From: Lachnospiraceae bacterium
Lineage (GTDB): Bacteria > Bacillota_A > Clostridia > Lachnospirales > Lachnospiraceae
Direction of reading: 5' to 3'
DNA length: 64,000 bases
NCBI GenBank assembly: GCA_017522685.1
Contig: JAFWYN010000005.1
Coordinates: 62,001-126,000, forward strand
Of the stretch, positions 48,719-56,821 are shown in pieces (positions within the stretch are counted from its first letter, which is position 1; the number at the start of each line of letters is the position of its first letter). The translations under genes were made by a program, and so were the position numbers. The notes under the pieces are model-generated. The model was given only the letters and a program-made list of their open reading frames with translations, ran no database searches and was not told the DNA's origin.

Positions 48719-49231
48719 TTACCCAATCCTACAAACCATCTGAAGGTCATCAGGCTCATCCTCTGCAATCGCCATGATGGGATTGTCCGTAACCTCTGCA
48801 CCCATTGCCTTGTAAAAATGGATGGTCTCCTCCGACGGACAGGCGGAAATATACAACTCTCTTGCACCGTTTAAGTGGGCTTCTTCCACCACCTTTTCCC
48901 ATAACAAGCGGCCGATTCCCTGCCCACGAAAATCCCTGTCAACCTGAATCAGATCCAGAATCATCCGCTCCGCTACCAATTCTTTCACAAGACTCATAAA
49001 GCCAATTATTCTATCTTCCTCAATGGCCAGATAAGAAATATAAGCACTATCCCTCAGGTCCTGAGCAACCTCACGCTTTTTATCGATGCTCCAATCCATC
49101 AAGCCGGGGTTTTCTTCAAGCACATACTTTCCATCTTTTTTGACATATATTCTCGTAATTTTCTGCTGACGTTTAAAATCATCCAGATTGATTTCGGGGA
49201 ATGCGTCCCTACTCACTTTAACAATTCTCAT
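48719..49231 (-). CDS. GNAT N-acetyltransferase
   Basis: A 170-residue GNAT. Loop DRDFRGQGIGRLLWEKV near 108-124; C-terminal SEETIHFYKAMGAEVTDNPIMAIAEDEPDDLQM. The N-terminal FPEINLDDFKRQQKITRIYVKKDGKYVLEENPGLMDWS is characteristic of a Firmicutes subgroup. The last ~110 bp are duplicated with damage at 50631-50742, so this gene is the parent or a sibling of that remnant. Ribosome site TTTTGAGG. Confidence 0.92.
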   Translation of the reverse strand: MRIVKVSRDAFPEINLDDFKRQQKITRIYVKKDGKYVLEENPGLMDWSIDKKREVAQDLRDSAYISYLAIEEDRIIGFMSLVKELVAERMILDLIQVDRDFRGQGIGRLLWEKVVEEAHLNGARELYISACPSEETIHFYKAMGAEVTDNPIMAIAEDEPDDLQMVCRIG

Positions 49232-49238
49232 ATAAACC

Positions 49239-50180
49239 TCAAAAATCTTTACTACTTATTCTCCGAATCATTTCATACTTGTAGGTAGCAAAGTATCGAT
49301 TCCAAAAATATCTGGCATTGGGATTCGCTGTTCCATGCTCTACCCACGCATATTGATAATTATCTAGGGATAGCTTCTGCTTTGCATAATCCAACAAAAC
49401 CTTTGAAACATTCTTGCCCCTATACTGCGGTAATACATACACTTCGCCCACATTTGCGGCTTGCCGGTCTGAAAACAACAATGGAATATTATCTGTGTTT
49501 GATTCAATCAATCCGATGATTTCATCATTTTCCTCTGCCACAAATACTCTTGTTCCCGAATCTGTAAAAAACTCTTTGTATACCTCTTCAGTAAACTCTT
49601 CTCCCCAATAAAAAATCGGACTCTTTTGCAAATGATGAATCAACTGCTCCAATAAACACCAGATTTCTTTCCATCTGCTTACGATTTCTTCTCTCTTTAG
49701 CTCTCGTATACCCTCTGTGGTAATATTCGTATCAGCAAGCGCACAGATTCCTGTTTCCGCCTGTATTCCAAACTCCATATAGGAAAACAATCTTTGTATT
49801 TCCATATCATGTGCATACAAATGAACCGAAAAATTCACTGTTCTATCACTTACCACATCGCTTGCTAACGCTTGAAATAAGTAGCAAATTGCCTTTTCCC
49901 TATCCTGACTAACTGAGCCATATCCCCACTCCGGAACAAAACAATGAAGCTCCCCGTTATCTTCCCACACATTATAGAGTACGAAAGCTGTGCACTTGCC
50001 CTCTTCCAGATATACAAGGCCCTTTATGCCTTCCTTACTTTCATTCACAAATCTGGTAAATTCCTCAAATGATTTTAGAGGCATAATATCATGGAAAAGG
50101 TTTAACTCCTTCTTGTAGCCTTCATAAGAAATTCGGCAAATATCTGACCAATATAATTGTATGTTATTATTAATCTCCAT
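49239..50180 (-). CDS. GNAT N-acetyltransferase, two-lobed
   Basis: Start at the ATG at 50180 after AGGAGAAGAG gives 313 residues. The first half is a degenerate GNAT-like lobe (EGIKGLVYLEEGKCTAFVLYNVW), the second a GNAT with loop LPQYRGKNVSKVLLDYA near 260, where Ser-Lys replaces the usual glycine pair, so coenzyme binding may be weak. It ends HGTANPNARYFWNRYFATYKYEM. Its coding DNA is more AT-rich than its neighbours. It is 7 bp from the next GNAT gene. Confidence 0.88.
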   Translation of the reverse strand: MEINNNIQLYWSDICRISYEGYKKELNLFHDIMPLKSFEEFTRFVNESKEGIKGLVYLEEGKCTAFVLYNVWEDNGELHCFVPEWGYGSVSQDREKAICYLFQALASDVVSDRTVNFSVHLYAHDMEIQRLFSYMEFGIQAETGICALADTNITTEGIRELKREEIVSRWKEIWCLLEQLIHHLQKSPIFYWGEEFTEEVYKEFFTDSGTRVFVAEENDEIIGLIESNTDNIPLLFSDRQAANVGEVYVLPQYRGKNVSKVLLDYAKQKLSLDNYQYAWVEHGTANPNARYFWNRYFATYKYEMIRRISSKDF

Positions 50181-50246
50181 CTCTTCTCCTATCCATTGCT
50201 TTTCACTCAATATTACCTATACTTTCGTGAATCAAGCATCGAAATA

Positions 50247-50606
50247 TCAACTCATCCTCTCCAAAACATCAATTAATCTATCTGCATGGGGCATTATACC
50301 GCCTTGCGATATACCATTCATAATAATCTCTTCCGCTTCTTCTATGGATACGGATAAGGAAATATCCATATATTCCAGTGCCAGCTTTAGAAAATTATGT
50401 TCATGAATTTCCAGTATAGGACCTCGTTCAGCCTATATTTTTGCAAATAGTTCCACTATGGTTTCATCATATTCTTCCAAAGAAATATGACATGGATTTC
50501 GATTTATATAGGGATAAATCGCCTTATTCACATTTGAAGTACAAAACTCGGGCTGATACAGTAAGGTCCGCCCATAATCAAAAAGTATCATTTCCGGCTT
50601 TTTCAC
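50247..50606 (-). pseudogene. Decayed HAD hydrolase fragment
   Basis: From a GTG at 50606 (AGAGGTGC upstream) the frame encodes KKPEMILFDYGRTLLYQPE, closely matching the start of the HAD gene at 7605 (KPKMILFDYGQTLVN). It runs 57 codons to a TAG at 50433-50435, then continues in the same frame as recognisable HAD cap sequence (LALEYMDISLSVSIEEAEE) to a TGA at 50247. The motif III-IV half is absent. So it is a nonsense-interrupted and truncated copy, close in style to the 7605 gene but not its exact duplicate. Confidence 0.72.
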
Positions 50607-50630
50607 TTCAGCACCTCTTTCACCAGTAAT

Positions 50631-50742
50631 CTACCCAATCCTACAAACCATCTGAAGGTCGTACGGCTCATCTTTCAATCGCCCTGATGGCTTTGTCCGT
50701 AACATCCGTTCCCATGGCCTTGTAAAAACGGATGGTCTCCTC
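50631..50742 (-). pseudogene. Truncated GNAT 3'-end remnant
   Basis: These 112 bp match the last ~110 bp of the GNAT gene at 48719 (EETIRFYKAMGTDVTDKAI versus EETIHFYKAMGAEVTDNPI). A small deletion after ERxxRAIER shifts the frame and creates an early TGA. It has lost the 5' two-thirds of the gene. It sits between the HAD pseudogene and hairpin element B, whose first word begins 16 bp away. Confidence 0.85.
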
Positions 50743-50757
50743 AATAATACAATTCTT

Positions 50758-51006
50758 TGGACATATATATTTTTTTCTACCTGTAATGTCCAAAAAACAT
50801 CCATTTTCAAAGTATTTGGGAAGATTTTTGAAGCATTTTGGACATATACAAAATTATTTCTCTCAGATGTCCACGGTTTACCCTATTTTGTGGACATTTT
50901 TAACCTAAAATCTTCCATATGTCCAATCCTTACTCAAAGACGGGAAAAACCGACTTATTTAACCGGGTTTTTGGACATACTGATATATTTTTTATGTATA
51001 TATCCA
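50758..51006. repeat. 249-bp four-hairpin element, copy B
   Basis: TGGACAT starts at 50758, 50839, 50891 and 50972, each paired with ATGTCCA 28 bp further on (the last is ATATCCA). Spacing 81/52/81 is identical to copies A and C, and total length is again 249 bp. Loops resemble copy C in several stretches (TTTCTACCTGTA, ATACAAAAT, TACCCTATTTTG). It ends 2 bp before the stop codon of the GNAT gene at 51009. Confidence 0.92.
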
Positions 51007-51008
51007 AT

Positions 51009-51494
51009 TTATCTGTCAAACGTAAATCCCACCGACTCTTTATCCTTCGCAACAAAAGTATCATACTTTCCTTCTGTATACTCGCTAATCACCTGCTTCC
51101 AAAATCTCTGAGCAGGCACATTACTTTTCCACTGTGCCACCTCCCAGCTTCCGGGAAACATGTCAAAAACCTTCATGGCGGCAGCCTTTCCTACCCCCTT
51201 ACGCCGATACTTTTTCATTACGAAAAATTCCGCTATGTTATGTGGATTGGGTAGCTCATTGTATTCGCAGCAGGACCTTACCAAAACCAATCCCGCCAGC
51301 ATTCCGTCCACTCTGATGAAAAACGGATATCTTCCCTCTTCATTCCAATAATCATCAATCCGGGAGTAACCAAAGTATCCGTATTCATTAATATCCTCGC
51401 CGGAAAACTCCGAAAAATCGTACATATATAATTCCATCATCTGCATGAAAACAGACTTTTGTTCCCTCAATATGGGTTCAATACGAATCTCCAT
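51009..51494 (-). CDS. GNAT N-acetyltransferase
   Basis: A 161-residue GNAT. Loop MKKYRRKGVGKAAAMKVFDMF near 93-113; the end has WKSNVPAQRFWKQVISEYTEGKYDTFVAKDKES. This matches a GNAT group linked to tabtoxin- or phosphinothricin-type resistance in name only; substrate is not known. Start supported by AGGGGAGAAGAG. The hairpin element copy B begins 2 bp after its stop. Confidence 0.92.
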   Translation of the reverse strand: MEIRIEPILREQKSVFMQMMELYMYDFSEFSGEDINEYGYFGYSRIDDYWNEEGRYPFFIRVDGMLAGLVLVRSCCEYNELPNPHNIAEFFVMKKYRRKGVGKAAAMKVFDMFPGSWEVAQWKSNVPAQRFWKQVISEYTEGKYDTFVAKDKESVGFTFDR

Positions 51495-51504
51495 CTCTTC
51501 TCCC

Positions 51505-51951
51505 CTACAACCGCTTCAAACAAGAATGCTTTTCATCTATGGCGAAGCCGTTGTTTCTGTAAAAGTTTAAGGTACTTTCCTTGTTGGACCCGGTCTCCAG
51601 GAATACCTTGTAACATCTGCGCTCCCTTGCGATCTCCGACGCCTTTTCCAACAATGCGGAAGCGTACCCTCTATTGCGATAATCAGCATGAGTTACTACA
51701 TTTTCAATCACGGCAAAAGGCCTGACATTGTGCGTTAGGCCTTCGATAATGGCCATCTGTACGGAAGATACCACTTTTCCCTCTTCCTCTGCTACCAGCA
51801 AATACATATTTTCATCCTGTGCGAACTTTTCCAACATATTTTGCCACACATCCATATCCTGCTCTTCCTTCGGCGGAAAATGTGTCAAATACTCAAAGTA
51901 AAGTGTCTTAAGCTCGTTTGCATCCTTACCTTTTGCTTTTCGGATTATCAT
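51505..51951 (-). CDS. GNAT N-acetyltransferase
   Basis: A 148-residue GNAT. Loop HADYRNRGYASALLEKASEIA near 90-110; tail LETGSNKESTLNFYRNNGFAIDEKHSCLKRL, the usual Clostridia form with a terminal basic residue. N-terminus MIIRKAKGKDANELKTLYFEYLTHFPPKEEQD. It follows the next gene by ~25 bp and precedes another GNAT by 10 bp. Confidence 0.93.
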   Translation of the reverse strand: MIIRKAKGKDANELKTLYFEYLTHFPPKEEQDMDVWQNMLEKFAQDENMYLLVAEEEGKVVSSVQMAIIEGLTHNVRPFAVIENVVTHADYRNRGYASALLEKASEIARERRCYKVFLETGSNKESTLNFYRNNGFAIDEKHSCLKRL

Positions 51952-51976
51952 ACTGTACCTCCATGAAAAGATTTGT

Positions 51977-52399
51977 TTAACTATTACTCACCACAGGCTC
52001 TTTCAGCAGCTCATCATACTCCGGATACTGCTTTGAAAGTGCAATGGGTTTGCTTTCTGTATTCAAAAAACAATGATGGCTCTTGCCTGTAAAAACGATT
52101 TGCTCTGTCTTTGTGTTAATCATTGTGTATGCCACAGACAGCTTGACCCGCTTATATTCCACAATCTGAACCTGAATGCGCAGTTCATCTCCGAAGGTGG
52201 TAGAACGCTTGTATTCGCACTCTATCCCTATGACCGGAGAGATGATGCCGTCCTTCTCCATTTTATCATAGCTGCAACCGATTTGCTCCAGAAAATCGAT
52301 GCGGGCCTCCTCCATAAAACGTACATAATTGGAGTGGTGGGTGATGCCCATTTTGTCTGTTTCGTAATAGTTAATTTTTCTTAAATAGTCATGTATCAT
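51977..52399 (-). CDS. Acyl-CoA thioesterase (YbgC/4HBT type)
   Basis: A 140-residue hot-dog fold enzyme. The active-site helix YYETDKMGITHHSNYVRFMEEARIDFL near 10-36 holds the D-x-x-G-x-x-x-H-x-x-Y pattern of YbgC thioesterases. A hot-dog strand FGDELRIQVQIVEYKRVKLSVAY follows. It hydrolyses acyl-CoA or other thioesters in the cytoplasm; chain length is unknown. It lies between a GNAT and a GrpB gene. Confidence 0.92.
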   Translation of the reverse strand: MIHDYLRKINYYETDKMGITHHSNYVRFMEEARIDFLEQIGCSYDKMEKDGIISPVIGIECEYKRSTTFGDELRIQVQIVEYKRVKLSVAYTMINTKTEQIVFTGKSHHCFLNTESKPIALSKQYPEYDELLKEPVVSNS

Positions 52400-52423
52400 A
52401 TGCTAAACCTCGTAAATGTCTTT

Positions 52424-52936
52424 CTATATCCCAATCTCTGTATAAATCCGCTCAATAAATGGTGACTTATGTTCTATATACTTCGCCATATCCAGAGGAT
52501 ACAAGCTTGCGCCCTCTTCCTTGATACGACTATACTCACGCACTGCTTCAGGGTGTGTGCGCAGATAATCCCTAAAGGCAATATGTCTTCTTAGCTCCGC
52601 AGAATCCTGTGGGCAAACATATAAATGATGCTTCTGCAAATGTTCCTTCCCGTCATACTTAAACGCTTCCCGACCGGGTATACCAAGATTTCCCTCGTGC
52701 CGATAACCGATTCGCTGTAACGCCGAGATAACATACTCAAGCATGGACTCATCTTTGATTACCACATCAATGTCGATGATTGGCTTCGCCGAAAGACCTT
52801 CTACCGAAGTACTACCGACATGCTCTATCGCCAAAGCCAATTCCCCCAGCGCGTCCTGAATCTCAGCTCTGATATCTATGAAACTTTGTTTCCATGCCTT
52901 ATTGTATGGCTGGACTATCACTTGTTTTGCATTCAT
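52424..52936 (-). CDS. GrpB/UPF0157-family nucleotidyltransferase-like protein
   Basis: A 170-residue protein with the GrpB pattern: VQPYNKAWKQSFIDIRAEIQDAL at the start, IEHVGSTSVEGLSAKPIIDIDVVIKD near 40-65 (GS-x-n-DxD nucleotidyltransferase motif) and EHLQKHHLYVCPQDS. The family is a minimal nucleotidyltransferase fold, linked in databases to dephospho-CoA kinase fusions. Function unclear. Hairpin element copy C begins 31 bp upstream. A second family member lies at 62593. Confidence 0.92.
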   Translation of the reverse strand: MNAKQVIVQPYNKAWKQSFIDIRAEIQDALGELALAIEHVGSTSVEGLSAKPIIDIDVVIKDESMLEYVISALQRIGYRHEGNLGIPGREAFKYDGKEHLQKHHLYVCPQDSAELRRHIAFRDYLRTHPEAVREYSRIKEEGASLYPLDMAKYIEHKSPFIERIYTEIGI

Positions 52937-52966
52937 TATGCTTCTCTCCTAAATTATAACCGACTT

Positions 52967-53215
52967 TGGACATATAGAGATTTTTCTACCTGTAATGTCC
53001 AAAAAACATTCATTTTCAATGCATATTTGAAGATTTTTGAAGCATTTTGGACATATACAAAATAATCTCACTCCGATGTCCAAGTTTTGCCCTATTTTGT
53101 GGACATTTTATGCCTATAATTTTCTATATGTCCAATTCTTACTCTAACATGGGAAAATCTGCCCTATTTTGCTTCTTTTTTGGACACACTGGCATGATTT
53201 ATGTATATATGTCCA
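52967..53215. repeat. 249-bp four-hairpin element, copy C
   Basis: Words start at 52967, 53048, 53100 and 53181, with the partner ATGTCCA 28 bp further in each. Spacing and total length equal copies A and B. The last opening word is TGGACAC rather than TGGACAT, its only change. It ends 2 bp before the stop codon of the GNAT gene at 53218, the same offset as copy B relative to its GNAT gene. Confidence 0.92.
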
Positions 53216-53217
53216 AT

Positions 53218-53682
53218 TTACCTAACCTTCTCCCTCTTCACAATCTCAAACCCGTACTTCTCATACAATGCCACAGCCCTTTGATTCCACTCTGCCACAT
53301 GCAAAGTAATCGGTTCGTGGTTTCTCTCCCGGATACGCTGAATCCCCCAAAGCAAAAGCTGCTTTCCGTAGCCCTGCCGCTGAAACCCAGGGTTCACAAT
53401 CAAATCATCTATTTCATTGCCATAGCAGGCCACAGATCCGATGATTTCTTCATTATCCACCAATAAATAGATATCTGCCGATTTATCCACAATTTGCTTG
53501 TAATCCTTCAGGAAATTGTATGGTTCGATGTCCAGTGCCTTCCGCATTTCATAGAAACACTCGTTGTAGATTCGCTTGTATTCCTCGAAGTATTGCTTTT
53601 GGAAGGGGATGCAGGATATGTCGGGTGCATCATCAATTATAGATTTATTCAGTTTCATTTCATAAGCGTTGATTTCCATCAT
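53218..53682 (-). CDS. GNAT N-acetyltransferase
   Basis: A 154-residue GNAT. Loop NPGFQRQGYGKQLLLWGIQRI near 105-125; tail HVAEWNQRAVALYEKYGFEIVKREKV. N-terminal CIPFQKQYFEEYKRIYNECFYEMRKALDIEPYNFLKD defines a Lachnospiraceae-rich subgroup. The codon before the start reads ATGATGG, so the start may be either codon. Element copy C begins 2 bp beyond the stop. Substrate unknown. Confidence 0.92.
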   Translation of the reverse strand: MMEINAYEMKLNKSIIDDAPDISCIPFQKQYFEEYKRIYNECFYEMRKALDIEPYNFLKDYKQIVDKSADIYLLVDNEEIIGSVACYGNEIDDLIVNPGFQRQGYGKQLLLWGIQRIRERNHEPITLHVAEWNQRAVALYEKYGFEIVKREKVR

Positions 53683-53712
53683 ATATATCCCTCCGGGAAT
53701 CCGGAACCTCCC

Positions 53713-54207
53713 CTAAATCAGCTCATTCCCAAACATCGCATACCTCAGCCCAACCGAACGAACCATCTTTCCGTCTGCAATGAATTGCTCTATTTCGTCT
53801 TTTGATAACCATTTACAGTCGGTCACCTCAGTTTCATCTGGTACGATTTCTTCCGCTTGCAGGTCCTTTCTGACCACATAGATATCCATGAAATAATTCT
53901 TGTGTTTATAGACATCATGCAATTTCAGTTCCGCTTCCTGCAGGCAAACACCTAACTCCTCTTTCACTTCCCTGATAGCAGCCAACAGAGTGGTTTCTCC
54001 GGCAAGAACTCCACCACCGGTAAACTCCCACTGCCCGCCGGCCTTCTTATCCGGATGCCTTTGGGTCACTAACATCTGATTCTTCGAATTTACAATCCAC
54101 ACCTCACAGCATACGTAAAATTCGTTTTCTCCAAAGGGCTCTCCTCTCTTTATGGTCTTCCCTGTCAGTTGTTTGTTTGCATCGTATATATCCCAATATT
54201 CTGCCAT
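53713..54207 (-). CDS. Nudix hydrolase, isopentenyl-diphosphate-isomerase-like type
   Basis: Start at the ATG at 54207 after GGGAGGAAAAAC gives 164 residues. N-terminal AEYWDIYDANKQLTGKTIKRGEPFGENEFYVCCEVWIVN is the pattern of the YfcD/Idi-like Nudix group. The Nudix box GGGVLAGETTLLAAIRE with VKEELGV (residues ~56-79) is complete. True Idi enzymes need extra cysteine and metal ligands that I do not see, so hydrolysis rather than isomerisation is likely. The ribosome site is strong. Confidence 0.9.
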   Translation of the reverse strand: MAEYWDIYDANKQLTGKTIKRGEPFGENEFYVCCEVWIVNSKNQMLVTQRHPDKKAGGQWEFTGGGVLAGETTLLAAIREVKEELGVCLQEAELKLHDVYKHKNYFMDIYVVRKDLQAEEIVPDETEVTDCKWLSKDEIEQFIADGKMVRSVGLRYAMFGNELI

Positions 54208-54259
54208 GTTTTTCCTCCCAAATCTAAAATTCATCAACCCTTTACCGGCTATATAATCT

Positions 54260-54865
54260 TTACATCCACAAGCTCAATTCTTCTCTGCTACATTTTCCCA
54301 CGATTACCTCTACCTTATCAAAGTACTTGGGAACCAGTGCATATGCAGTCATCCTTTGATGCCCCTCCACTATGACAAAGGTCTCATAGTCGGCTGTGAT
54401 GAAGAAGGGCTTAGGAAAAGTGCCACCTTCCTTTATATACTCCGCTGCACGTAAAAATCCTTCATTGCTTACCTCGAAAATTCGTACCCCGCGTCGGATA
54501 GTCTCAGCCGCAGCCAAAGGCTTGCGGGTACCTACTGACAGCTCATTCCAATAGCTGTAATCGATATATCGGATCTTCTCTAAATCCGATGCCGAAAAAC
54601 TGCATAAGCTCCACTCTGTAAAGCGTGTTGGGAACCTCTCAAACAGCTCTCTGCCCTCTCCATATCCGCGGAACACTCCCAGCAGCTTCTTCCTTTGGGC
54701 ATTCTGAAGATTACTTTGCAAATCTGCCTTCGTAATAATCTCCTCGTCAAACCCAAGGTCTACCATTGACTTTTCCAGTTTCTCAGAAAACCTCTCAGAG
54801 GTGCTTTCCGCTTTTAAGAATTCTAAAATCATTTCATTTTCTGAGCTTTCGCGTAGTATCTTCAT
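54260..54865 (-). CDS. ParB/sulfiredoxin-fold protein
   Basis: Start at the ATG at 54865 gives 201 residues. The C-terminal part carries VIVEGHQRMTAYALVP near 170-185, with the GHxR motif of the ParB/Srx nuclease-like fold, preceded by strands that hold the site. The first ~100 residues are charged and helical. Chromosome-segregation ParB is excluded by lack of HTH. Such stand-alone ParB-fold proteins can be CTP-binding or nuclease-like; the role here is unknown. It abuts the methyltransferase gene upstream by 2 bp. Confidence 0.75.
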   Translation of the reverse strand: MKILRESSENEMILEFLKAESTSERFSEKLEKSMVDLGFDEEIITKADLQSNLQNAQRKKLLGVFRGYGEGRELFERFPTRFTEWSLCSFSASDLEKIRYIDYSYWNELSVGTRKPLAAAETIRRGVRIFEVSNEGFLRAAEYIKEGGTFPKPFFITADYETFVIVEGHQRMTAYALVPKYFDKVEVIVGKCSREELSLWM

Positions 54866-54867
54866 CC

Positions 54868-55623
54868 TTACTTCCTCAACTCCCAATACAAATACAGGGG
54901 TATCTTCTGCAGCCACGCCATGGCTACGGATATCTCTGCCTGCTCGTCGGTAGCCTGGGGCTCATTCAAATCCACGATGGTCAGCCCCACCTTGATAAAG
55001 GTCTTCACATAATCCTCCATGGTTCTGTGCCTCCAAATCACAGGCGTCTTCCCTTGCCAGAGAGGCGCCTCCCACTCCTTGGGTTCAAAATAGTTCATGA
55101 CAACCACCTGTCGGTCGATGCCCACACCCTGGCGTCCTATGCCGATATCGTGATTGCCATCGAAACAGGGATGTAACACACTTGCAAACAACCGTCCGCC
55201 CGGCTTCAACACACGTACCACCTCACGTAAGGTCCCCTCGAAATCCTCACAATCCATAAGCATCATGGAGCAAAGCACCACATCAAACTGTTCGGATTCT
55301 ATATCAAACAAATCATTGCTGTTTCTCACAAAATGCTCTATCGGAAGATTCTCTTCCTTAGCCAAAGAAGTCGCATATTCAATGGCTTTCTCAGAACAAT
55401 CCACCGCAACCAACTGCGCTCCTCTTTTCGCCAGCTCCCTGGAATAGCCGCCTTCCCCACAGCCCAAATCCAGGATTTTCCTGCCTGCCACATCCCCCAT
55501 AAACTTCAGCATATTAGGCATAATAAAATGGATTCTGGACTCTCCTGTCTGCGCCAGCTCAAACCATTCATCACCCATGGCACTCCACGCAAGGGTGGAG
55601 CTGTCGTGCTTCATTTCTTTCAT
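54868..55623 (-). CDS. SAM-dependent methyltransferase (Methyltransf_11 type)
   Basis: A 251-residue class I methyltransferase. Motif I KILDLGCGEGGYSRELAKRG near 48-67, strand 2 VAVDCSEKAIEY, motif IV DVVLCSMMLMDCED and VLKPGGRLFASVLHPCFDG. It is similar in style to UbiE/COQ5-like proteins and to Clostridia methyltransferases found beside GNATs. Start supported by AGGAGGGTCCATC. Substrate unknown. Confidence 0.93.
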   Translation of the reverse strand: MKEMKHDSSTLAWSAMGDEWFELAQTGESRIHFIMPNMLKFMGDVAGRKILDLGCGEGGYSRELAKRGAQLVAVDCSEKAIEYATSLAKEENLPIEHFVRNSNDLFDIESEQFDVVLCSMMLMDCEDFEGTLREVVRVLKPGGRLFASVLHPCFDGNHDIGIGRQGVGIDRQVVVMNYFEPKEWEAPLWQGKTPVIWRHRTMEDYVKTFIKVGLTIVDLNEPQATDEQAEISVAMAWLQKIPLYLYWELRK

Positions 55624-55666
55624 GATGGACCCTCCTGATTACTCGTATCTTCCTCCTCGGTTTCTC

Positions 55667-56104
55667 TTAACTGTTTAACAATTTCTCTGCAATCATTGTC
55701 GCCGATTCAACCATTTTAGGGCAAAACTCAACAAATAGCTGTTTTTCTCTTGCATACAGTTTGCCTTCTTCCGTTGCTAAATCACATCCCAATAATTCTC
55801 TACAAATATATGAACCATTCTCTTGCTGAAACATGTCAAGAAATTTCACTGTTAAATCATTTGTCTTTTTTCTGCTTTCCGGATCTGCTATATCACTCTG
55901 TCCAAATTTCAAGCCCAATGCCATCAATGCCCCTGTACAAGCACCGCATACTTCTCCTTTGCACATTCCTCCGCCAAAGCAACCACCCAACTTCAATGCC
56001 TGTTCTTCTGTTAATCCCAACTCATCTGCAAAAGCAGCAAGCACCGCTTGAGAACAATGAAACTTCTGTTCAAAATAGCTTTTTGCTTTTTCTGTATGAT
56101 TCAC
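55667..56104 (-). CDS. C_GCAxxG_C_C-family redox protein
   Basis: A 145-residue protein starting at a GTG (56104) after AGGAGATTATACG. It has the family's cysteine pattern: Cys17 in FHCSQAVL, Cys42 in GGCFGGGMC48KGEVC53GAC56TGAL, which gives the GCAxxG-like motif. These small proteins probably bind a metal or act in thiol redox chemistry. One or two further Cys occur near residue 103 and 110. Function is unproven. Confidence 0.93.
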   Translation of the reverse strand: MNHTEKAKSYFEQKFHCSQAVLAAFADELGLTEEQALKLGGCFGGGMCKGEVCGACTGALMALGLKFGQSDIADPESRKKTNDLTVKFLDMFQQENGSYICRELLGCDLATEEGKLYAREKQLFVEFCPKMVESATMIAEKLLNS

Positions 56105-56135
56105 CGTATAATCTCCTCACTCTATAAATCTTTCT

Positions 56136-56801
56136 CTACTTCTTTATCTCTCCCAACTGCTCCTGTGTAAGGGGCGCAATCTCCCCTTTTTCCAACCGAT
56201 AAATTTCCCCTATCTTTGTTATGCTCTCTTCCTTCACAAAAATTGCACTTTCATCCGTCATAAGGCATACCGGCAGCTTCATGGAAACCTGCTTCAAAGC
56301 CTGCAACCATTCATCCTCCAAGGGGTAATGGGCCTTAATCGTAATATTAGCAACCCCTAAGCCTTCATAGGGTGTAAGGGTTTCGTAGATATCCACCGTA
56401 GGGTTTCCCATGTTCATGGCACCTGCGCTGACACCCAGTATCACGGCACTACTGCGGCGAATTTCCTCCAGAATCCCTTTGTCACGCATCAGCTGAAACT
56501 GCAGGGTCGCATTGCCTCCCATAAGGAAAATGCAGGAAGCCTCACGGACTAACCTTACAGCCTCCGCCCCTTTGGTCCGATGGTCAATCACATAGTGCTT
56601 TGTAAAAGGCATATTTCTCTCCGCAAACATCCTATGCATGCCATGTGAATCCTCATCATTTTGTGTATAGTTATCCGGCTGACAGCTGATAAACACAAGG
56701 CTGTCTCGGATATCCAACGCCTCCTTCAGCACCTCTGCGATAGGGTCTGTAAAGTGGCGTGTGGGAAATCCACTGAAAAATCCCAGTAATTTTGCATTCA
56801 T
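56136..56801 (-). CDS. Peptidase E-like dipeptidase (S51 family)
   Basis: Start at the ATG at 56801 gives 221 residues. The S51 pattern is visible: FFSGFPTRHF, FLMGGNATLQ near 100, and nucleophile ILGVSAGAMNMG near 125-136, followed by ANITIKAHYPLEDEWLQ. S51 enzymes cut Asp-X dipeptides or, in relatives, cyanophycin. No signal peptide. Its start overlaps the GNAT stop upstream. Confidence 0.9.
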   Translation of the reverse strand: MNAKLLGFFSGFPTRHFTDPIAEVLKEALDIRDSLVFISCQPDNYTQNDEDSHGMHRMFAERNMPFTKHYVIDHRTKGAEAVRLVREASCIFLMGGNATLQFQLMRDKGILEEIRRSSAVILGVSAGAMNMGNPTVDIYETLTPYEGLGVANITIKAHYPLEDEWLQALKQVSMKLPVCLMTDESAIFVKEESITKIGEIYRLEKGEIAPLTQEQLGEIKK

Positions 56802-56821
56802 TATTTTCCTCCTAAAACTTC

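Noticed and set aside
54260..54865. Chromosome-partitioning ParB
   Set aside because: There is no HTH DNA-binding domain and no parA or parS nearby; only the GHxR fold motif is present.
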